From JACDBE01 sp051002015 (GTDB lineage Bacteria > Actinomycetota > Acidimicrobiia > Spongiisociales > UBA5794): a DNA stretch of 64,000 bases. The notes beneath the pieces are model-generated. The model did no database searches. It was not told the DNA's origin and saw only the letters and a program-made list of their open reading frames with translations. Where the stretch lies: contig JBPCMS010000003.1 in NCBI GenBank assembly GCA_051002015.1, forward strand, positions 1 to 64,000. Direction: 5' to 3'. Each line of letters begins with the position of its first letter. The stretch's first letter is position 1. Both the position numbers and the translations under genes were made by a program. Positions 8,226 through 16,623 of the stretch are shown here, in pieces.

Positions 8226-8876
8226 GTGCAGCTGACCCGCCTCGGCCACGCCGCCCTGCTCGTGGAGACACCGTCGGCCCGACTCCTCATCGACCCCGGC
8301 ATCTACACCGAGGACTGGCACGAGGTGGTCGGACTGGACGCGGTGCTGGTGACCCACCAGCATCCCGATCACGTCGACGCGGCGAACCTCGCCGGGCTGC
8401 TCGCCGGCAACCGGTCCGCCCGGCTGGTGACCGAGGCCGCGGTGGCACCGCTCCTCGCCGAGCATGGATTGGATGCCGAGGTGGCGGCGCCGGGCGCGAA
8501 CTTCGCCCTGGCCGCGGTCCGGGTGGATGTGGTGGGCGGCTTGCACGCCGTCATCCACCAGAGGATTCCCCGGGTCGGCAACGTGGGCTACGTCGTCTCC
8601 GAACCGGATGGCCCCCGGCTGTTCCATCCCGGCGACGCCTACGACACCGTGCCCGCCGGGGTCGATGTCCTTGCTCTGCCGCTCGCCGCTCCCTGGGCCA
8701 GCGCCGCCGCCACCGCCGACTTCCTCACCGCGGTCGCTCCGGCCGAGGCCGTGCCGATTCACGATGGAGCCCTCAACGCCACCGGGTGGGAGCTCTACCT
8801 GCGTATCATCGGCGGCCTGGCCGATCCGACGATCACCCTTCATCACCTCGACCCGGCGGGCACCCTCGCCCTCTGA
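8226..8876 (+). CDS. metallo-beta-lactamase-fold hydrolase (UlaG/YtnP-like)
   Basis: This 216-residue protein has an early HAALLVETPSARLLIDPG strand pair and the metal site VTHQHPDHVDAANL (HxHxDH). Further ligands are likely at the later HPGDAYD and at the H of VPIHDGA. It resembles small Zn-dependent hydrolases annotated as UlaG-like or MBL-fold hydrolases that act on lactones or phosphodiesters. The substrate is not assignable. It is a single-gene unit converging on the AlkB-like gene. Confidence 0.82.
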   Translation: MQLTRLGHAALLVETPSARLLIDPGIYTEDWHEVVGLDAVLVTHQHPDHVDAANLAGLLAGNRSARLVTEAAVAPLLAEHGLDAEVAAPGANFALAAVRVDVVGGLHAVIHQRIPRVGNVGYVVSEPDGPRLFHPGDAYDTVPAGVDVLALPLAAPWASAAATADFLTAVAPAEAVPIHDGALNATGWELYLRIIGGLADPTITLHHLDPAGTLAL

Positions 8877-8892
8877 GGCGGCCGAAGACGAA

Positions 8893-9522
8893 TCAGCGGA
8901 CGCCGGCGGGGCGGAACTGGATCGAGATACGGGGCCCGACCGGCTTGGCCGTCTTGGGGACGCAGTGGTCCCAGGTTCGCTGGCAGGACCCGCCCATCAC
9001 CAGCAGGTCGCCGTCGCCCAACGAGAACCGCATCGTCCCGCCTCCTTCCCGGGGCCGCAGCAGCAGGGAACGGGGCGAGCCCACCGAGAGGATGGCCACC
9101 ATCGTGTCGACGTCACGCCCCCGTCCGATGCGGTCGCCGTGCCAGGCCACCGAGTCGGCGCCGTCGCGGTACAGGCACAGCCCGGCAGATACGAACGGCT
9201 CGCCCAACTCCGCCGCGTAGTGCTCGCTCAGCATCGCCATGGCCTCCTCGAGCACCGGATGGGGGAGCGCATCCCCCGACCCGTAGAAGCAGGTGAGGCG
9301 GGGCACGTCGACCACCCGGTCGTACATCTGGCGACGGTCGCCTCGCCACGGCGCCTCCCGGTGCAGCGCCTCGAACAGCAGGTCGGCCCCGCCCAGCCAG
9401 CCCGGGCGGTGGTCCACCCAGGCACCCCGGGTCAGCTCGGTACGAGCCAGTCCGACCACCACCTCTCCCAACAGAGGCAGGTCGGCCGCCCCGAGCAGAG
9501 AGCCCTGCCATGCCGTCGCCAT
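8893..9522 (-). CDS. AlkB-like 2-oxoglutarate/Fe(II) dioxygenase
   Basis: This 209-residue protein carries the double-stranded beta-helix iron site: H and D in VAWHGDRIG and the distal H in WDHCVPK. The 2OG-binding arginines follow in GPRISIQFR. The NRLY-like nucleotide-recognition region reads VSAGLCLYRDG. AlkB homologues remove methyl groups from alkylated DNA or RNA by oxidation. It is the last gene of a minus-strand series after the LCP and HNH genes, but has its own promoter. Family assignment is firm and substrate preference is unknown. Confidence 0.87.
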   Translation of the reverse strand: MATAWQGSLLGAADLPLLGEVVVGLARTELTRGAWVDHRPGWLGGADLLFEALHREAPWRGDRRQMYDRVVDVPRLTCFYGSGDALPHPVLEEAMAMLSEHYAAELGEPFVSAGLCLYRDGADSVAWHGDRIGRGRDVDTMVAILSVGSPRSLLLRPREGGGTMRFSLGDGDLLVMGGSCQRTWDHCVPKTAKPVGPRISIQFRPAGVR

Positions 9523-9528
9523 ACGCTC

Positions 9529-9534
9529 ATCCTA
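9529..9534 (-). promoter_or_regulatory. -10 element of the AlkB-like gene
   Basis: TAGGAT on the minus strand ends 6 nt before the ATG with no Shine-Dalgarno sequence, the spacing expected for a leaderless start. Confidence 0.5.
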
Positions 9535-9590
9535 CCGCCCATCGAACACATGTTCTACCGCTGGTTTGACCCGGGCCTTGCCCGGGAGCC

Positions 9591-10508
9591 TCACGAGGCG
9601 CGGCGGAACCGCTCGTACCTCCGCTCCACGCCGACGGAGTCCGGGCGCCACTCGGGACGGGTGGGCACGACCAGCCGACGACCGTGCACGCCCTGGATCC
9701 CGTGCTGCAGCATCGGCCCGTCGACCTCCTCCAGGACGTCCCTGCGCACTTCGGCGACCAGCTCCGCGCCGGGGCGGACCCCCAGGATGTCGGCGTCGAA
9801 GGCGGCGTGGTGGATCTTGCACATGGCGAACCCGTTGGGGATCACCGGCTCGCCCCCGTCGCGGTCGGAGACGATGTGGGCGGCGTCGAGCAGCTCGGCG
9901 TGGCCCAGCGAGCACACCGTGCACCGGGTGCGGTAGGCCCGGAGCACGTTCGACCGGAACAACGCCTGGTGGGCTCGCTGACGCACCAGCCGCAGGTAAT
10001 GGTGGCGCTGGGTGATGTCGACCAGCTCGTGGGTGAGCCCGGCGACCACGGAGACCAGCGGCAACAGGGCGACCTCGAACCGGAGCACCGCGGAGTCATC
10101 GCGGAGGATCACCGCCGCCGACGCCTGGTAGACACCCCCGGTGATCCCCTGCAGGTAGAGAAGCGTGGTCCCGCGGTGCATCACCTCGCGCAGCATTCGG
10201 TTGTCCCGATGGTCCGGATCCGTCCCCCGGTAGGCGTACGACAGGTAGCCGTCTGCGGTGATCTCGTCGAGGTAAGGGGCAGTTCGGTCAGGCCTCGGCG
10301 GCGTCGTCCTGATCGAGATCGGCAGGTCGAGCCGGGCCGGCTTGAAGATCCCCTGCTGGCTGACCAGGCGGATTCTCCAGCCGCCGAACACGAACCCGGA
10401 GCTGAGCTGATGCCAGGTGATCGGTACCTCGCCGTCGCCGGTCACCTCGGCGACGTAGGCGATGGCGGCGGCACGAATCAGGTCGTCCGTGGAGCCGCTG
10501 CGGTCCAT
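9591..10508 (-). CDS. HNH endonuclease with N-terminal recognition-type domain
   Basis: This 305-residue protein ends in an HNH module: CTVC zinc knuckle, then AAHIVSDRDGGEPVIPNG and CKIHHAAFDADILG. The N-terminal 180 residues contain WHQLSSGFVFGGWRIRLV and YAYRGTDPDHRDNRMLRE. I cannot place this with certainty. The layout resembles standalone HNH restriction enzymes that sense modified DNA through an SRA- or sulfur-binding-like domain. That role is inference. No methylase or dnd-type gene is nearby. The true start is MDRSG at 10508, since the longer open frame upstream overlaps the LCP gene. Confidence 0.78.
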   Translation of the reverse strand: MDRSGSTDDLIRAAAIAYVAEVTGDGEVPITWHQLSSGFVFGGWRIRLVSQQGIFKPARLDLPISIRTTPPRPDRTAPYLDEITADGYLSYAYRGTDPDHRDNRMLREVMHRGTTLLYLQGITGGVYQASAAVILRDDSAVLRFEVALLPLVSVVAGLTHELVDITQRHHYLRLVRQRAHQALFRSNVLRAYRTRCTVCSLGHAELLDAAHIVSDRDGGEPVIPNGFAMCKIHHAAFDADILGVRPGAELVAEVRRDVLEEVDGPMLQHGIQGVHGRRLVVPTRPEWRPDSVGVERRYERFRRAS

Positions 10509-10514
10509 TCCCGG

Positions 10515-10520
10515 AATGTA
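10515..10520 (-). promoter_or_regulatory. -10 element of the HNH gene
   Basis: TACATT on the minus strand ends 6 nt before the start codon at 10508, which supports both a leaderless transcript and the chosen start. Confidence 0.45.
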
Positions 10521-10561
10521 GACACCGCCGCCTCCGTGGTGCCGACGACCGCGCCGGGCGG

Positions 10562-11806
10562 CTACCCGTTGCCGAGGACGCCATCGGCCAGGTCGGCGTA
10601 CACCGCTTCGGCGCCGCTGCCGAGGAAGACCACCGAGGCGGCGCCAACCCAGCCCACCGAGCCGGGCAGCACCATGTTGGTGATGGCGTCCGGGTCGGCG
10701 ACGTGGGCGGAGGCGGCGAAGGTGACCAGCGCCTCGGTATCGAGATCGGTGAAGCCGTGCCGGCTGTAGCTGGCCACCCACGCCGGCAGGTAGAGCAGCC
10801 CGCGGTCCTGCACCATGGTCAGCGCCGCCAGGATGATCCGGCCCTGGTTGACGGTCCGGTCGAAGTCTCCCTGGGGGAGCCCCTTCCGAATACGCCCCAG
10901 CCGGAGCGTGAGCTGCGGGTCCAGCACCTGCGGCCCCGCCGGGTAGTCGTCCCAGTTGTTGCCGCTGTGCATCGCGGTCGGCAGATCGATCTCGAGATCG
11001 CCGAAATCGGTCATCAGCCCCAGGAATCCCTCGAACCCGACGGCGACGTAGCCTTCCAGGTCGATCCCCGTGGTGTCCTCGAGTATCTCCATCATGCCCT
11101 CCGGCCCGCGCCCCGGCATGAGGTCGGTGAGCTTGCTGCCCTCGATCCAGCTGTCCCTGGGGAACCCGACCAGGGAACCGACCCCCCGTCTGGGGCGCAG
11201 GGCGAGGATGTGGATGCTGTCGGCGCGCAGGTTGAGCTGGTCCTCCCCGACCCGGGCGTCGGACCCGAGGACGAGCAGGTTGCGTTGGCCGCCCCGCCCC
11301 AGCCACGGCGGGAGCCCGTCCAGCATCGCCGCCACCAGCTCCCATCCCTCCTCCCCGCCGGCGGGATCGACGAAGACGAGGCGATCGCCGCCGGTGACGA
11401 CCACGCCCACCCGGTCACCGTTCTCCAGCGTGGCGAGGGACGCCCGGCCCCGGAACGTGCCGGGATCAACCATGTGACCGGCCACGTGCTCGGCGAGCCG
11501 GGGGCTCATCGCCGGCGGTTGGTTGGCCGGGTCGATGATGTGGTCGTAGAACTGCTCGGCCGCCCTCTTGAGCACCCGCGGGATGTCGCCCCGGATCGTC
11601 AGGGTCGATGGGGGCATGGTGGTGGTGGTCGTGGTGGTAGACGACGTGGTCGACGACGTGGTCGAGGACGTGGACGTGGAGGAGGGGGCGGCGACCGCCA
11701 TGGTGGTGGTGGTCGCCTCGATCGTGCCCCCGGACGAGCAGGCCCCGGTGATCAGGGCGACCACCAGGGCGACGAGGGCGTGCGGGAGCAACGGTCGTTT
11801 CGGCAC
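10562..11806 (-). CDS. LytR-CpsA-Psr (LCP) family lipoprotein
   Basis: This 414-residue protein has a lipoprotein signal ending LITGAC (Cys23), a Thr/Ser-rich linker at about residues 30-70 and then an LCP domain. Domain landmarks are ADSIHILALRP, GSLVGFPRDSWI and RIRKGLPQGDFDRTVNQ, which supply the Arg/Asp residues that bind polyprenyl pyrophosphate. LCP enzymes attach polymers such as arabinogalactan or teichoic acid to peptidoglycan. Anchoring by lipid instead of an N-terminal transmembrane helix is unusual. GTG start. It diverges from hppA. Confidence 0.83.
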   Translation of the reverse strand: MPKRPLLPHALVALVVALITGACSSGGTIEATTTTMAVAAPSSTSTSSTTSSTTSSTTTTTTTMPPSTLTIRGDIPRVLKRAAEQFYDHIIDPANQPPAMSPRLAEHVAGHMVDPGTFRGRASLATLENGDRVGVVVTGGDRLVFVDPAGGEEGWELVAAMLDGLPPWLGRGGQRNLLVLGSDARVGEDQLNLRADSIHILALRPRRGVGSLVGFPRDSWIEGSKLTDLMPGRGPEGMMEILEDTTGIDLEGYVAVGFEGFLGLMTDFGDLEIDLPTAMHSGNNWDDYPAGPQVLDPQLTLRLGRIRKGLPQGDFDRTVNQGRIILAALTMVQDRGLLYLPAWVASYSRHGFTDLDTEALVTFAASAHVADPDAITNMVLPGSVGWVGAASVVFLGSGAEAVYADLADGVLGNG

Positions 11807-11815
11807 GGTGCTCGG

Positions 11816-11821
11816 ATGGTA
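11816..11821 (-). promoter_or_regulatory. -10 element of the LCP gene
   Basis: TACCAT on the minus strand ends 9 nt before the GTG start. No ribosome site lies in the gap. Confidence 0.35.
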
Positions 11822-11879
11822 CCGACGAGGCGTTCCAATGCGAAGCGGTCGTCCTCGCGGGCGCCCGGGGCGGGCTCCC

Positions 11880-11885
11880 TACAAT
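11880..11885 (+). promoter_or_regulatory. -10 element of the hppA operon
   Basis: TACAAT lies 30 nt before the ATG. A start near 11892 would leave a short leader carrying a GGAG ribosome site. No clear -35 box is visible. Confidence 0.4.
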
Positions 11886-11915
11886 CCCGCCTCGCCGGGC
11901 CACGTCTGGAGTGTC

Positions 11916-13979
11916 ATGGATCCTGAGATCTGGGTGTACGCCGCCGTCGCCGCCGGGTTGGCCGCGCTCGCCCTCGCCTGGGTCTTCTCCCGCCAGGTGC
12001 TCGCCGCCAGCCCGGGCAACGAGCGGATGCAGGAGCTGATGGTGGCCATCCGCCAGGGGGCGATGACCTTTATCAGGCGCGAGTACTTGGCGGTGGCGGT
12101 GTTCGTGGCCATCCTCGCCGGGCTGATCTTCGCCGTGCTCGACTGGGGGCGCCCATGGGGGGCCATCGCCTACGTCACCGGCGCCGTCCTGTCCGGGCTG
12201 GCCGGGCTGATCGGGATGCGGATGGCGACGGCGGCAAACGCCAGGACCACCGAGGCCGCCCGTCTGGGTGGGGTGGATCGAGCGTTCCCCATCGCCTTCA
12301 AGGGCGGCGCCGTGATGGGGTTCACCGTCGCCGGGCTCGCTCTGCTCGGACTGGCCGCCGCCTACTGGCTGTTCGTCATGGTGCTCGATGTCGACGATCC
12401 GTACAGCGTGCTCACCGCCCTCGGGTTGGGGGCGTCCTCGATCGCCCTGTTCTCCAGGGTCGGGGGCGGGATCTTCACCAAGGCGGCCGACATCGGCGCC
12501 GACCTGGTGGGCAAGGTGGAGGCGGGGATCCCCGAGGACGACCCGCGCAACCCGGCCGTGATCGCTGACAACGTCGGGGACAACGTCGGCGACGTCGCCG
12601 GGATGGGCGCCGACCTGTTCGAGTCGTACGTCGGGGCCATGGTCGCCCCCATCGCCTACGCCGGGTTCGCCTTCACCGGGGCTGCCTTCCTTCCCCAGCT
12701 CCTGCTGTACCCGCTGATGATCGCCGCCGTGGGGATGGCCGGCTCGATCATCGGCGCCCTGTTGGTCAGACCGCGCCGGCACAGCCTGGCGGCGGCCCTG
12801 CACGTGGGTACCTGGGTGGCGATGGGGGTGACGGTGGCCGGCGTCGCCCTCCTCACCCCGATGCTGTTCGACGGCCTGCCGGGGGTCGACAACCCGTGGG
12901 GCCTGTTCCTGGCGGTGGCCACCGGCCTGGTGGTCGGCTACCTGATCGGCCGAATCTCCGAGATCTTCACCAGCGACAACTACCGGGTGGTCAAGGAGGT
13001 CGCCCGCCAGGCGCAGACCGGGCCCGCCACCTTCGTCCTCGCCGGGATTTCCGAGGGGATGCGCTCCGCCGCCTACAGCGTGGTGGTGACGGCCATGGGG
13101 ATGGTGGGGGCCCACGCCGCCGGTGAGCTCGCCATCGAAGGCGGCGGGATCTACGGTATCGCCATCGCCGCCATCGGGGTGCTGGCGACGCTGGGGATCA
13201 CCGTGTCGGTCGACGCTTACGGTCCGATCGCCGACAACGCAGGCGGGATCGCCGAGATGGCCAAGCTGCCCCCCGACGTCCGGGCGGCGACCGACGCCCT
13301 CGACTCGCTGGGCAACACCACGGCGGCGGTGGCAAAGGGGTTCGCCATCGGTTCGGCGGCGGTGACCTCGCTCGCCCTGTTCTTCGCCTTCCGCCAGGCG
13401 GTCGGGGTCGACAACCTGCCCACCATCGACCTGCTCGACATCGAGACCACCGTCGGCCTCTTCCTCGGCGCCATGTTCCCCTACCTGTTCGCTTCGATGG
13501 TGATCAAGGCGGTGGGTCGGGCCGCCAACCAGATGATCGACGAGGTGCGCCGCCAGTTCCGCGAGATCCCCGGGCTCCTCGCCGGCGAGCCGGGGATACA
13601 CGCCGACCACACCAGAGCGATCGACATCTCGACCAAGGCGGCGCTCCGTGCGATGTTCCTCCCCGGCGCCATGGCCATCGCCCTTCCCCTGGCCGTCGGG
13701 TTCGTCTCGGTCCAGGCGCTGGGCGGTCTGTTGGCCGGGGCACTGATCAGCGGGTTCCTGCTCGCCATATACATGGCCAACGCAGGCGGTGCCTGGGACA
13801 ACGCCAAGAAGTTCGTCGAGGCGGGCGCCTACGGGGGCAAGGGCTCGGAATCCCACAAGGCGGCGGTGGTGGGCGACACCATCGGCGATCCGTTCAAGGA
13901 CACGGCCGGGCCGGCGATGAACATCGTGATCAAGGTGATGACCATCGTCAGCCTGATCTTCGCCTCGGCGTTTGTCTGA
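11916..13979 (+). CDS. hppA: membrane-bound proton/sodium-translocating pyrophosphatase
   Basis: This 687-residue, roughly 16-helix pump hydrolyses pyrophosphate to drive ion export. The diagnostic D-x7-K-x-E motif is DIGADLVGKVE, followed by NPAVIADNVGDNVGDVAGMG. A second metal-binding Asp cluster lies at VSVDAYGPIADNAGGIAEM. At the potassium-dependence site the sequence is GNTTAAVAKGFAIGSA. Alanine, where K+-independent enzymes have lysine, predicts the K+-dependent class. Whether it pumps H+ or Na+ cannot be decided. It leads an operon with the histidine-phosphatase and glycosyltransferase genes. Confidence 0.95.
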   Translation: MDPEIWVYAAVAAGLAALALAWVFSRQVLAASPGNERMQELMVAIRQGAMTFIRREYLAVAVFVAILAGLIFAVLDWGRPWGAIAYVTGAVLSGLAGLIGMRMATAANARTTEAARLGGVDRAFPIAFKGGAVMGFTVAGLALLGLAAAYWLFVMVLDVDDPYSVLTALGLGASSIALFSRVGGGIFTKAADIGADLVGKVEAGIPEDDPRNPAVIADNVGDNVGDVAGMGADLFESYVGAMVAPIAYAGFAFTGAAFLPQLLLYPLMIAAVGMAGSIIGALLVRPRRHSLAAALHVGTWVAMGVTVAGVALLTPMLFDGLPGVDNPWGLFLAVATGLVVGYLIGRISEIFTSDNYRVVKEVARQAQTGPATFVLAGISEGMRSAAYSVVVTAMGMVGAHAAGELAIEGGGIYGIAIAAIGVLATLGITVSVDAYGPIADNAGGIAEMAKLPPDVRAATDALDSLGNTTAAVAKGFAIGSAAVTSLALFFAFRQAVGVDNLPTIDLLDIETTVGLFLGAMFPYLFASMVIKAVGRAANQMIDEVRRQFREIPGLLAGEPGIHADHTRAIDISTKAALRAMFLPGAMAIALPLAVGFVSVQALGGLLAGALISGFLLAIYMANAGGAWDNAKKFVEAGAYGGKGSESHKAAVVGDTIGDPFKDTAGPAMNIVIKVMTIVSLIFASAFV

Positions 13980-13987
13980 GGGACCCG

Positions 13988-15220
13988 ATGGACGCTCGGA
14001 TCATCCTGGTACGACACGGCGAGACCGGCGCCAACCTGGCCGGTGTCTGGCAGGGGGCGACCGACACCGCCCTCTCCGAACGGGGCGAGCTTCAGGTGCG
14101 GCGGCTCGGCGACCGCATCGCCGGTGACCCGCCCGACCTGGTGGTGGCCTCGGACCTGGGTCGAGCCGTCACCACGGCGGCGGCGCTGGGTCTGCCGTTC
14201 GAGACCGATCCCCGGTGGCGCGAACCGGATGTGGGGGTGTGGGAGGGGATCTCGTTCACCGAGATCCGCCGCCACCACGCCGACGACCTCGCCGCTCTCG
14301 AACGGGGTGACGATGTCGCCATCGGGGGTGGCGAGCGGCTTTCGAGCGTCGCCGCCCGCACCCTCGAGGCCTTCGAGCACCTCGCCGCTCAGGTCGGGCC
14401 GGGGGGCACCGCCCTGGTGGTGAGTCACGGGGTGGCCCTCACCGCCCTGGTGGCCGAGCTGCTCGGGCTGGCCCGCCCGGCGCCGTTGCGGCTGATGAGC
14501 AACACCGGGGTGGCCACCGTCGCCATTGGCGACCGCGGTGTCCAGCTCTCGTCGTACAACGACACCGCTCACCTCGCAGACGACCCGCCACGGCGAGCGG
14601 GCGAGACGGACGTCGTGCTGATCCGCCACGGCGAGACGGCGGCGAACGTGGAGCAGCGCTGGCAGGGTCACGGCGACTGGCCCCTCAACGAGGTGGGCAC
14701 CGCCCAGGCGGCCGGCGCCGCCGCCGGGGTTCCCCAGCTCGACGCCCTGTTCACCTCGCCGCTGCTCCGGGCCCGTCACACCGCCGAGACCATCGGCGTC
14801 GCCCAGGGTCTGGAACCGCTGGTTGTCGACGACCTCAAGGAGATCGGGTTCGGTGAGTGGGAGAACCTCACCTCGGGTGAGATCGCCGCCGTCGCCCCCG
14901 ACCTGTGGCACCGGCTGATGTCAGGCGAGGACATCGTCCGGGGCAGCACCGGCGAGACCTTCACCGGGGCCAGGGCACGGATGACGGCCGCCATCGACTC
15001 GATCGTCGCCGGGCAAGCCGAGCGGGTGGTCGGGGTGGTCAGCCACGGCACGGCGACCAGCGCATACGTCACCGGGCTGCTCGGGCTGAGCTACGCCGAT
15101 CGTCCCCGGCTCCGCTCGCTGGGGAACACCGCTCTGGGGAGGATCGCCTTCACCGGGCGCGGGCCGATGGTGGTGACCTGGAACACCGGACGCCATCTGG
15201 ATGGGGGCGGGCGCCGGTGA
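13988..15220 (+). CDS. tandem two-domain histidine phosphatase
   Basis: This 410-residue protein has two complete phosphoglycerate-mutase-like domains. Domain 1 has ILVRHGETGANL (catalytic His8) and ALVVSHGVALTALV. Domain 2, from about residue 205, has VVLIRHGETAANV and VVGVVSHGTATSAYV. Each has the RHG and SHG histidines, so both sites look active. Likely substrates are phospho-sugars, alpha-ribazole phosphate or RNA/tRNA phosphate groups, none of which is assignable. It begins 8 nt after hppA and overlaps the following glycosyltransferase by 4 nt. Confidence 0.88.
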   Translation: MDARIILVRHGETGANLAGVWQGATDTALSERGELQVRRLGDRIAGDPPDLVVASDLGRAVTTAAALGLPFETDPRWREPDVGVWEGISFTEIRRHHADDLAALERGDDVAIGGGERLSSVAARTLEAFEHLAAQVGPGGTALVVSHGVALTALVAELLGLARPAPLRLMSNTGVATVAIGDRGVQLSSYNDTAHLADDPPRRAGETDVVLIRHGETAANVEQRWQGHGDWPLNEVGTAQAAGAAAGVPQLDALFTSPLLRARHTAETIGVAQGLEPLVVDDLKEIGFGEWENLTSGEIAAVAPDLWHRLMSGEDIVRGSTGETFTGARARMTAAIDSIVAGQAERVVGVVSHGTATSAYVTGLLGLSYADRPRLRSLGNTALGRIAFTGRGPMVVTWNTGRHLDGGGRR

Positions 15221-16296
15221 CCGAGGTGCCCCGGCTCGGGATCGTCACCAACGACTTCCCCCCGAAGCGGGGCGGGATCCAGCAGTACCTCGGCAACCTG
15301 GTCGCCGCCTATCCGGGGGAGGTGGTGGTGCTCGCCCCCTCCGACGGTCCCGCCGACACCAGAGCGACGGTGATTCGCCACCGGAGCCGGTTCATATGGC
15401 CAACGCCCAAGATGACCGACTGGGTGGCCGCCGAGCTGGCGGACGCCGACGTCGATGTCGTGCTGTTCGGGGCGCCGTGGCCGCTCCCGCTGATGACCGA
15501 CCGGGTCAGGGCCCGGATCGACCGGCCGGTGGCGGTTATCGGGCACGGCGCCGAGGTGACCATGCCCGCCGCCGTTCCCGGGCTTGCCGCCGCGGTCCGA
15601 AGAGCCCTGACCGCCCCCGATCTCGTCTTCGCCGTCAGCCGGTTCACCGCGGGGCGCATCGAGCGGCTCACCGGGAGACCGGTTCATCACCTCGGCGCCG
15701 GGGTCGACATCGACAAGTTCACCCCGTCCCCGCCTGTCGAGCGTCCCCGGCCGGTGATCGGGTGCGTCAGCCGCTTCGTGCCCCGCAAGGGACAGCACCT
15801 CCTGCTCGACGCCGTCGCCGAGCTGGCCGGCGAGGGGCTCGATCTGGATGTCGTCCTCGCCGGCAGGGGCCGCACCGAGCGGTCACTGCGCACCCGGGCG
15901 ACCCGGATCGGGGTCCCGGTCCGCTTCATCGTCGACGCCCCGTGGGACCAGCTCCCGTCGATCTACGCCTCGCTCGACGTGTTCGCCATGCCCTGCCGGT
16001 CCCGTTGGTTCGGGCTGGAGGTCGAGGGTCTGGGGCTGGTGTTCCTCGAGGCCGCCGCCTCGGGGCTCCCGGTGATCGCCGGGTCGTCCGGAGGGTCGCC
16101 GGAGACCGTCGTCGACGGCGAGACCGGGTACGTGGTCGACACCAACGACGAGCTGGTCGAGGCGCTGCGCACCCTGGCGGGCGACCCGGGGTTGCGTTCG
16201 AGGATGGGCGCCGCCGGGCGGGCCCGGATGGAGGCGGTGTGCACCTGGCGGGCGGTGGTCGACCGGTTGCTCGCCGCCTTCGGCGAGGTGCGCTGA
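15217..16296 (+). CDS. GT4 glycosyltransferase, PimB-like
   Basis: This 359-residue GT-B enzyme has an N-terminal acceptor domain (LGIVTNDFPPKRGGIQQYL) and a C-terminal nucleotide-sugar domain with IGCVSRFVPRKGQHLLLDA and the EX7E-type signature FGLEVEGLGLVFLEAAASG. It closely fits the PimB/MgtA group that adds mannose from GDP-mannose to phosphatidylinositol mannosides in actinobacteria. Exact specificity is inference. It acts at the cytoplasmic membrane face. GTG start, GTGA overlap with the phosphatase gene. Confidence 0.83.
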   Translation: MTEVPRLGIVTNDFPPKRGGIQQYLGNLVAAYPGEVVVLAPSDGPADTRATVIRHRSRFIWPTPKMTDWVAAELADADVDVVLFGAPWPLPLMTDRVRARIDRPVAVIGHGAEVTMPAAVPGLAAAVRRALTAPDLVFAVSRFTAGRIERLTGRPVHHLGAGVDIDKFTPSPPVERPRPVIGCVSRFVPRKGQHLLLDAVAELAGEGLDLDVVLAGRGRTERSLRTRATRIGVPVRFIVDAPWDQLPSIYASLDVFAMPCRSRWFGLEVEGLGLVFLEAAASGLPVIAGSSGGSPETVVDGETGYVVDTNDELVEALRTLAGDPGLRSRMGAAGRARMEAVCTWRAVVDRLLAAFGEVR

Positions 16297-16329
16297 GCAC
16301 GGGGTGGCGGGGGAACGGGACCGGGCGTC

Positions 16330-16335
16330 TACCGT
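16330..16335 (+). promoter_or_regulatory. -10 element before the 16345 gene and topA
   Basis: TACCGT ends 9 nt before the ATG at 16345 and no ribosome site is present, so transcription of the small gene and topA may start almost at the codon. Confidence 0.4.
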
Positions 16336-16344
16336 CTCGGCCTG

Positions 16345-16623
16345 ATGAGCCGTGCCCACACCTCCCCGACCCGAGCCTTCGCCGCCGCCGTGGCGCCGGT
16401 TGGCGCTGTCATCGACCTCACCGGCGACGAACCGTCCCGGTTCGAGCTCCCGCTGGTGATCATCGGGGGAGCGGTCGGTCTCGCTCTCGGCGCCGTCCTG
16501 AGGTTCCGTCGCCGGTCCCAACCGGGAGATGACCCGTGGAGTCCGTCGGGTGGGACAGGGTTGACAGACCGGCCGGTGGTCGATCAACCTGTCGCAGCTC
16601 CCCCACCCGGACGGGTGTTCTGA
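16345..16623 (+). CDS. small single-pass membrane protein upstream of topA
   Basis: This 92-residue protein of no recognised family has one transmembrane helix (LVIIGGAVGLALGAVL) followed by a basic RFRRR stretch and a Pro-rich tail, so the C-terminus is probably cytoplasmic. Its stop TGA shares a base with the topA ATG, which implies translational coupling. Actinomycetes often keep a small membrane gene at this site, but its function is unknown. Confidence 0.6.
   Translation: MSRAHTSPTRAFAAAVAPVGAVIDLTGDEPSRFELPLVIIGGAVGLALGAVLRFRRRSQPGDDPWSPSGGTGLTDRPVVDQPVAAPPPGRVF

Noticed and set aside
11466..13856. 796-codon open frame on the minus strand opposite hppA
   Set aside because: Its product is His/Gly/Asp-rich low-complexity sequence with no domain, while the plus strand encodes an unmistakable pyrophosphatase. 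At 70 percent GC such shadows are common.
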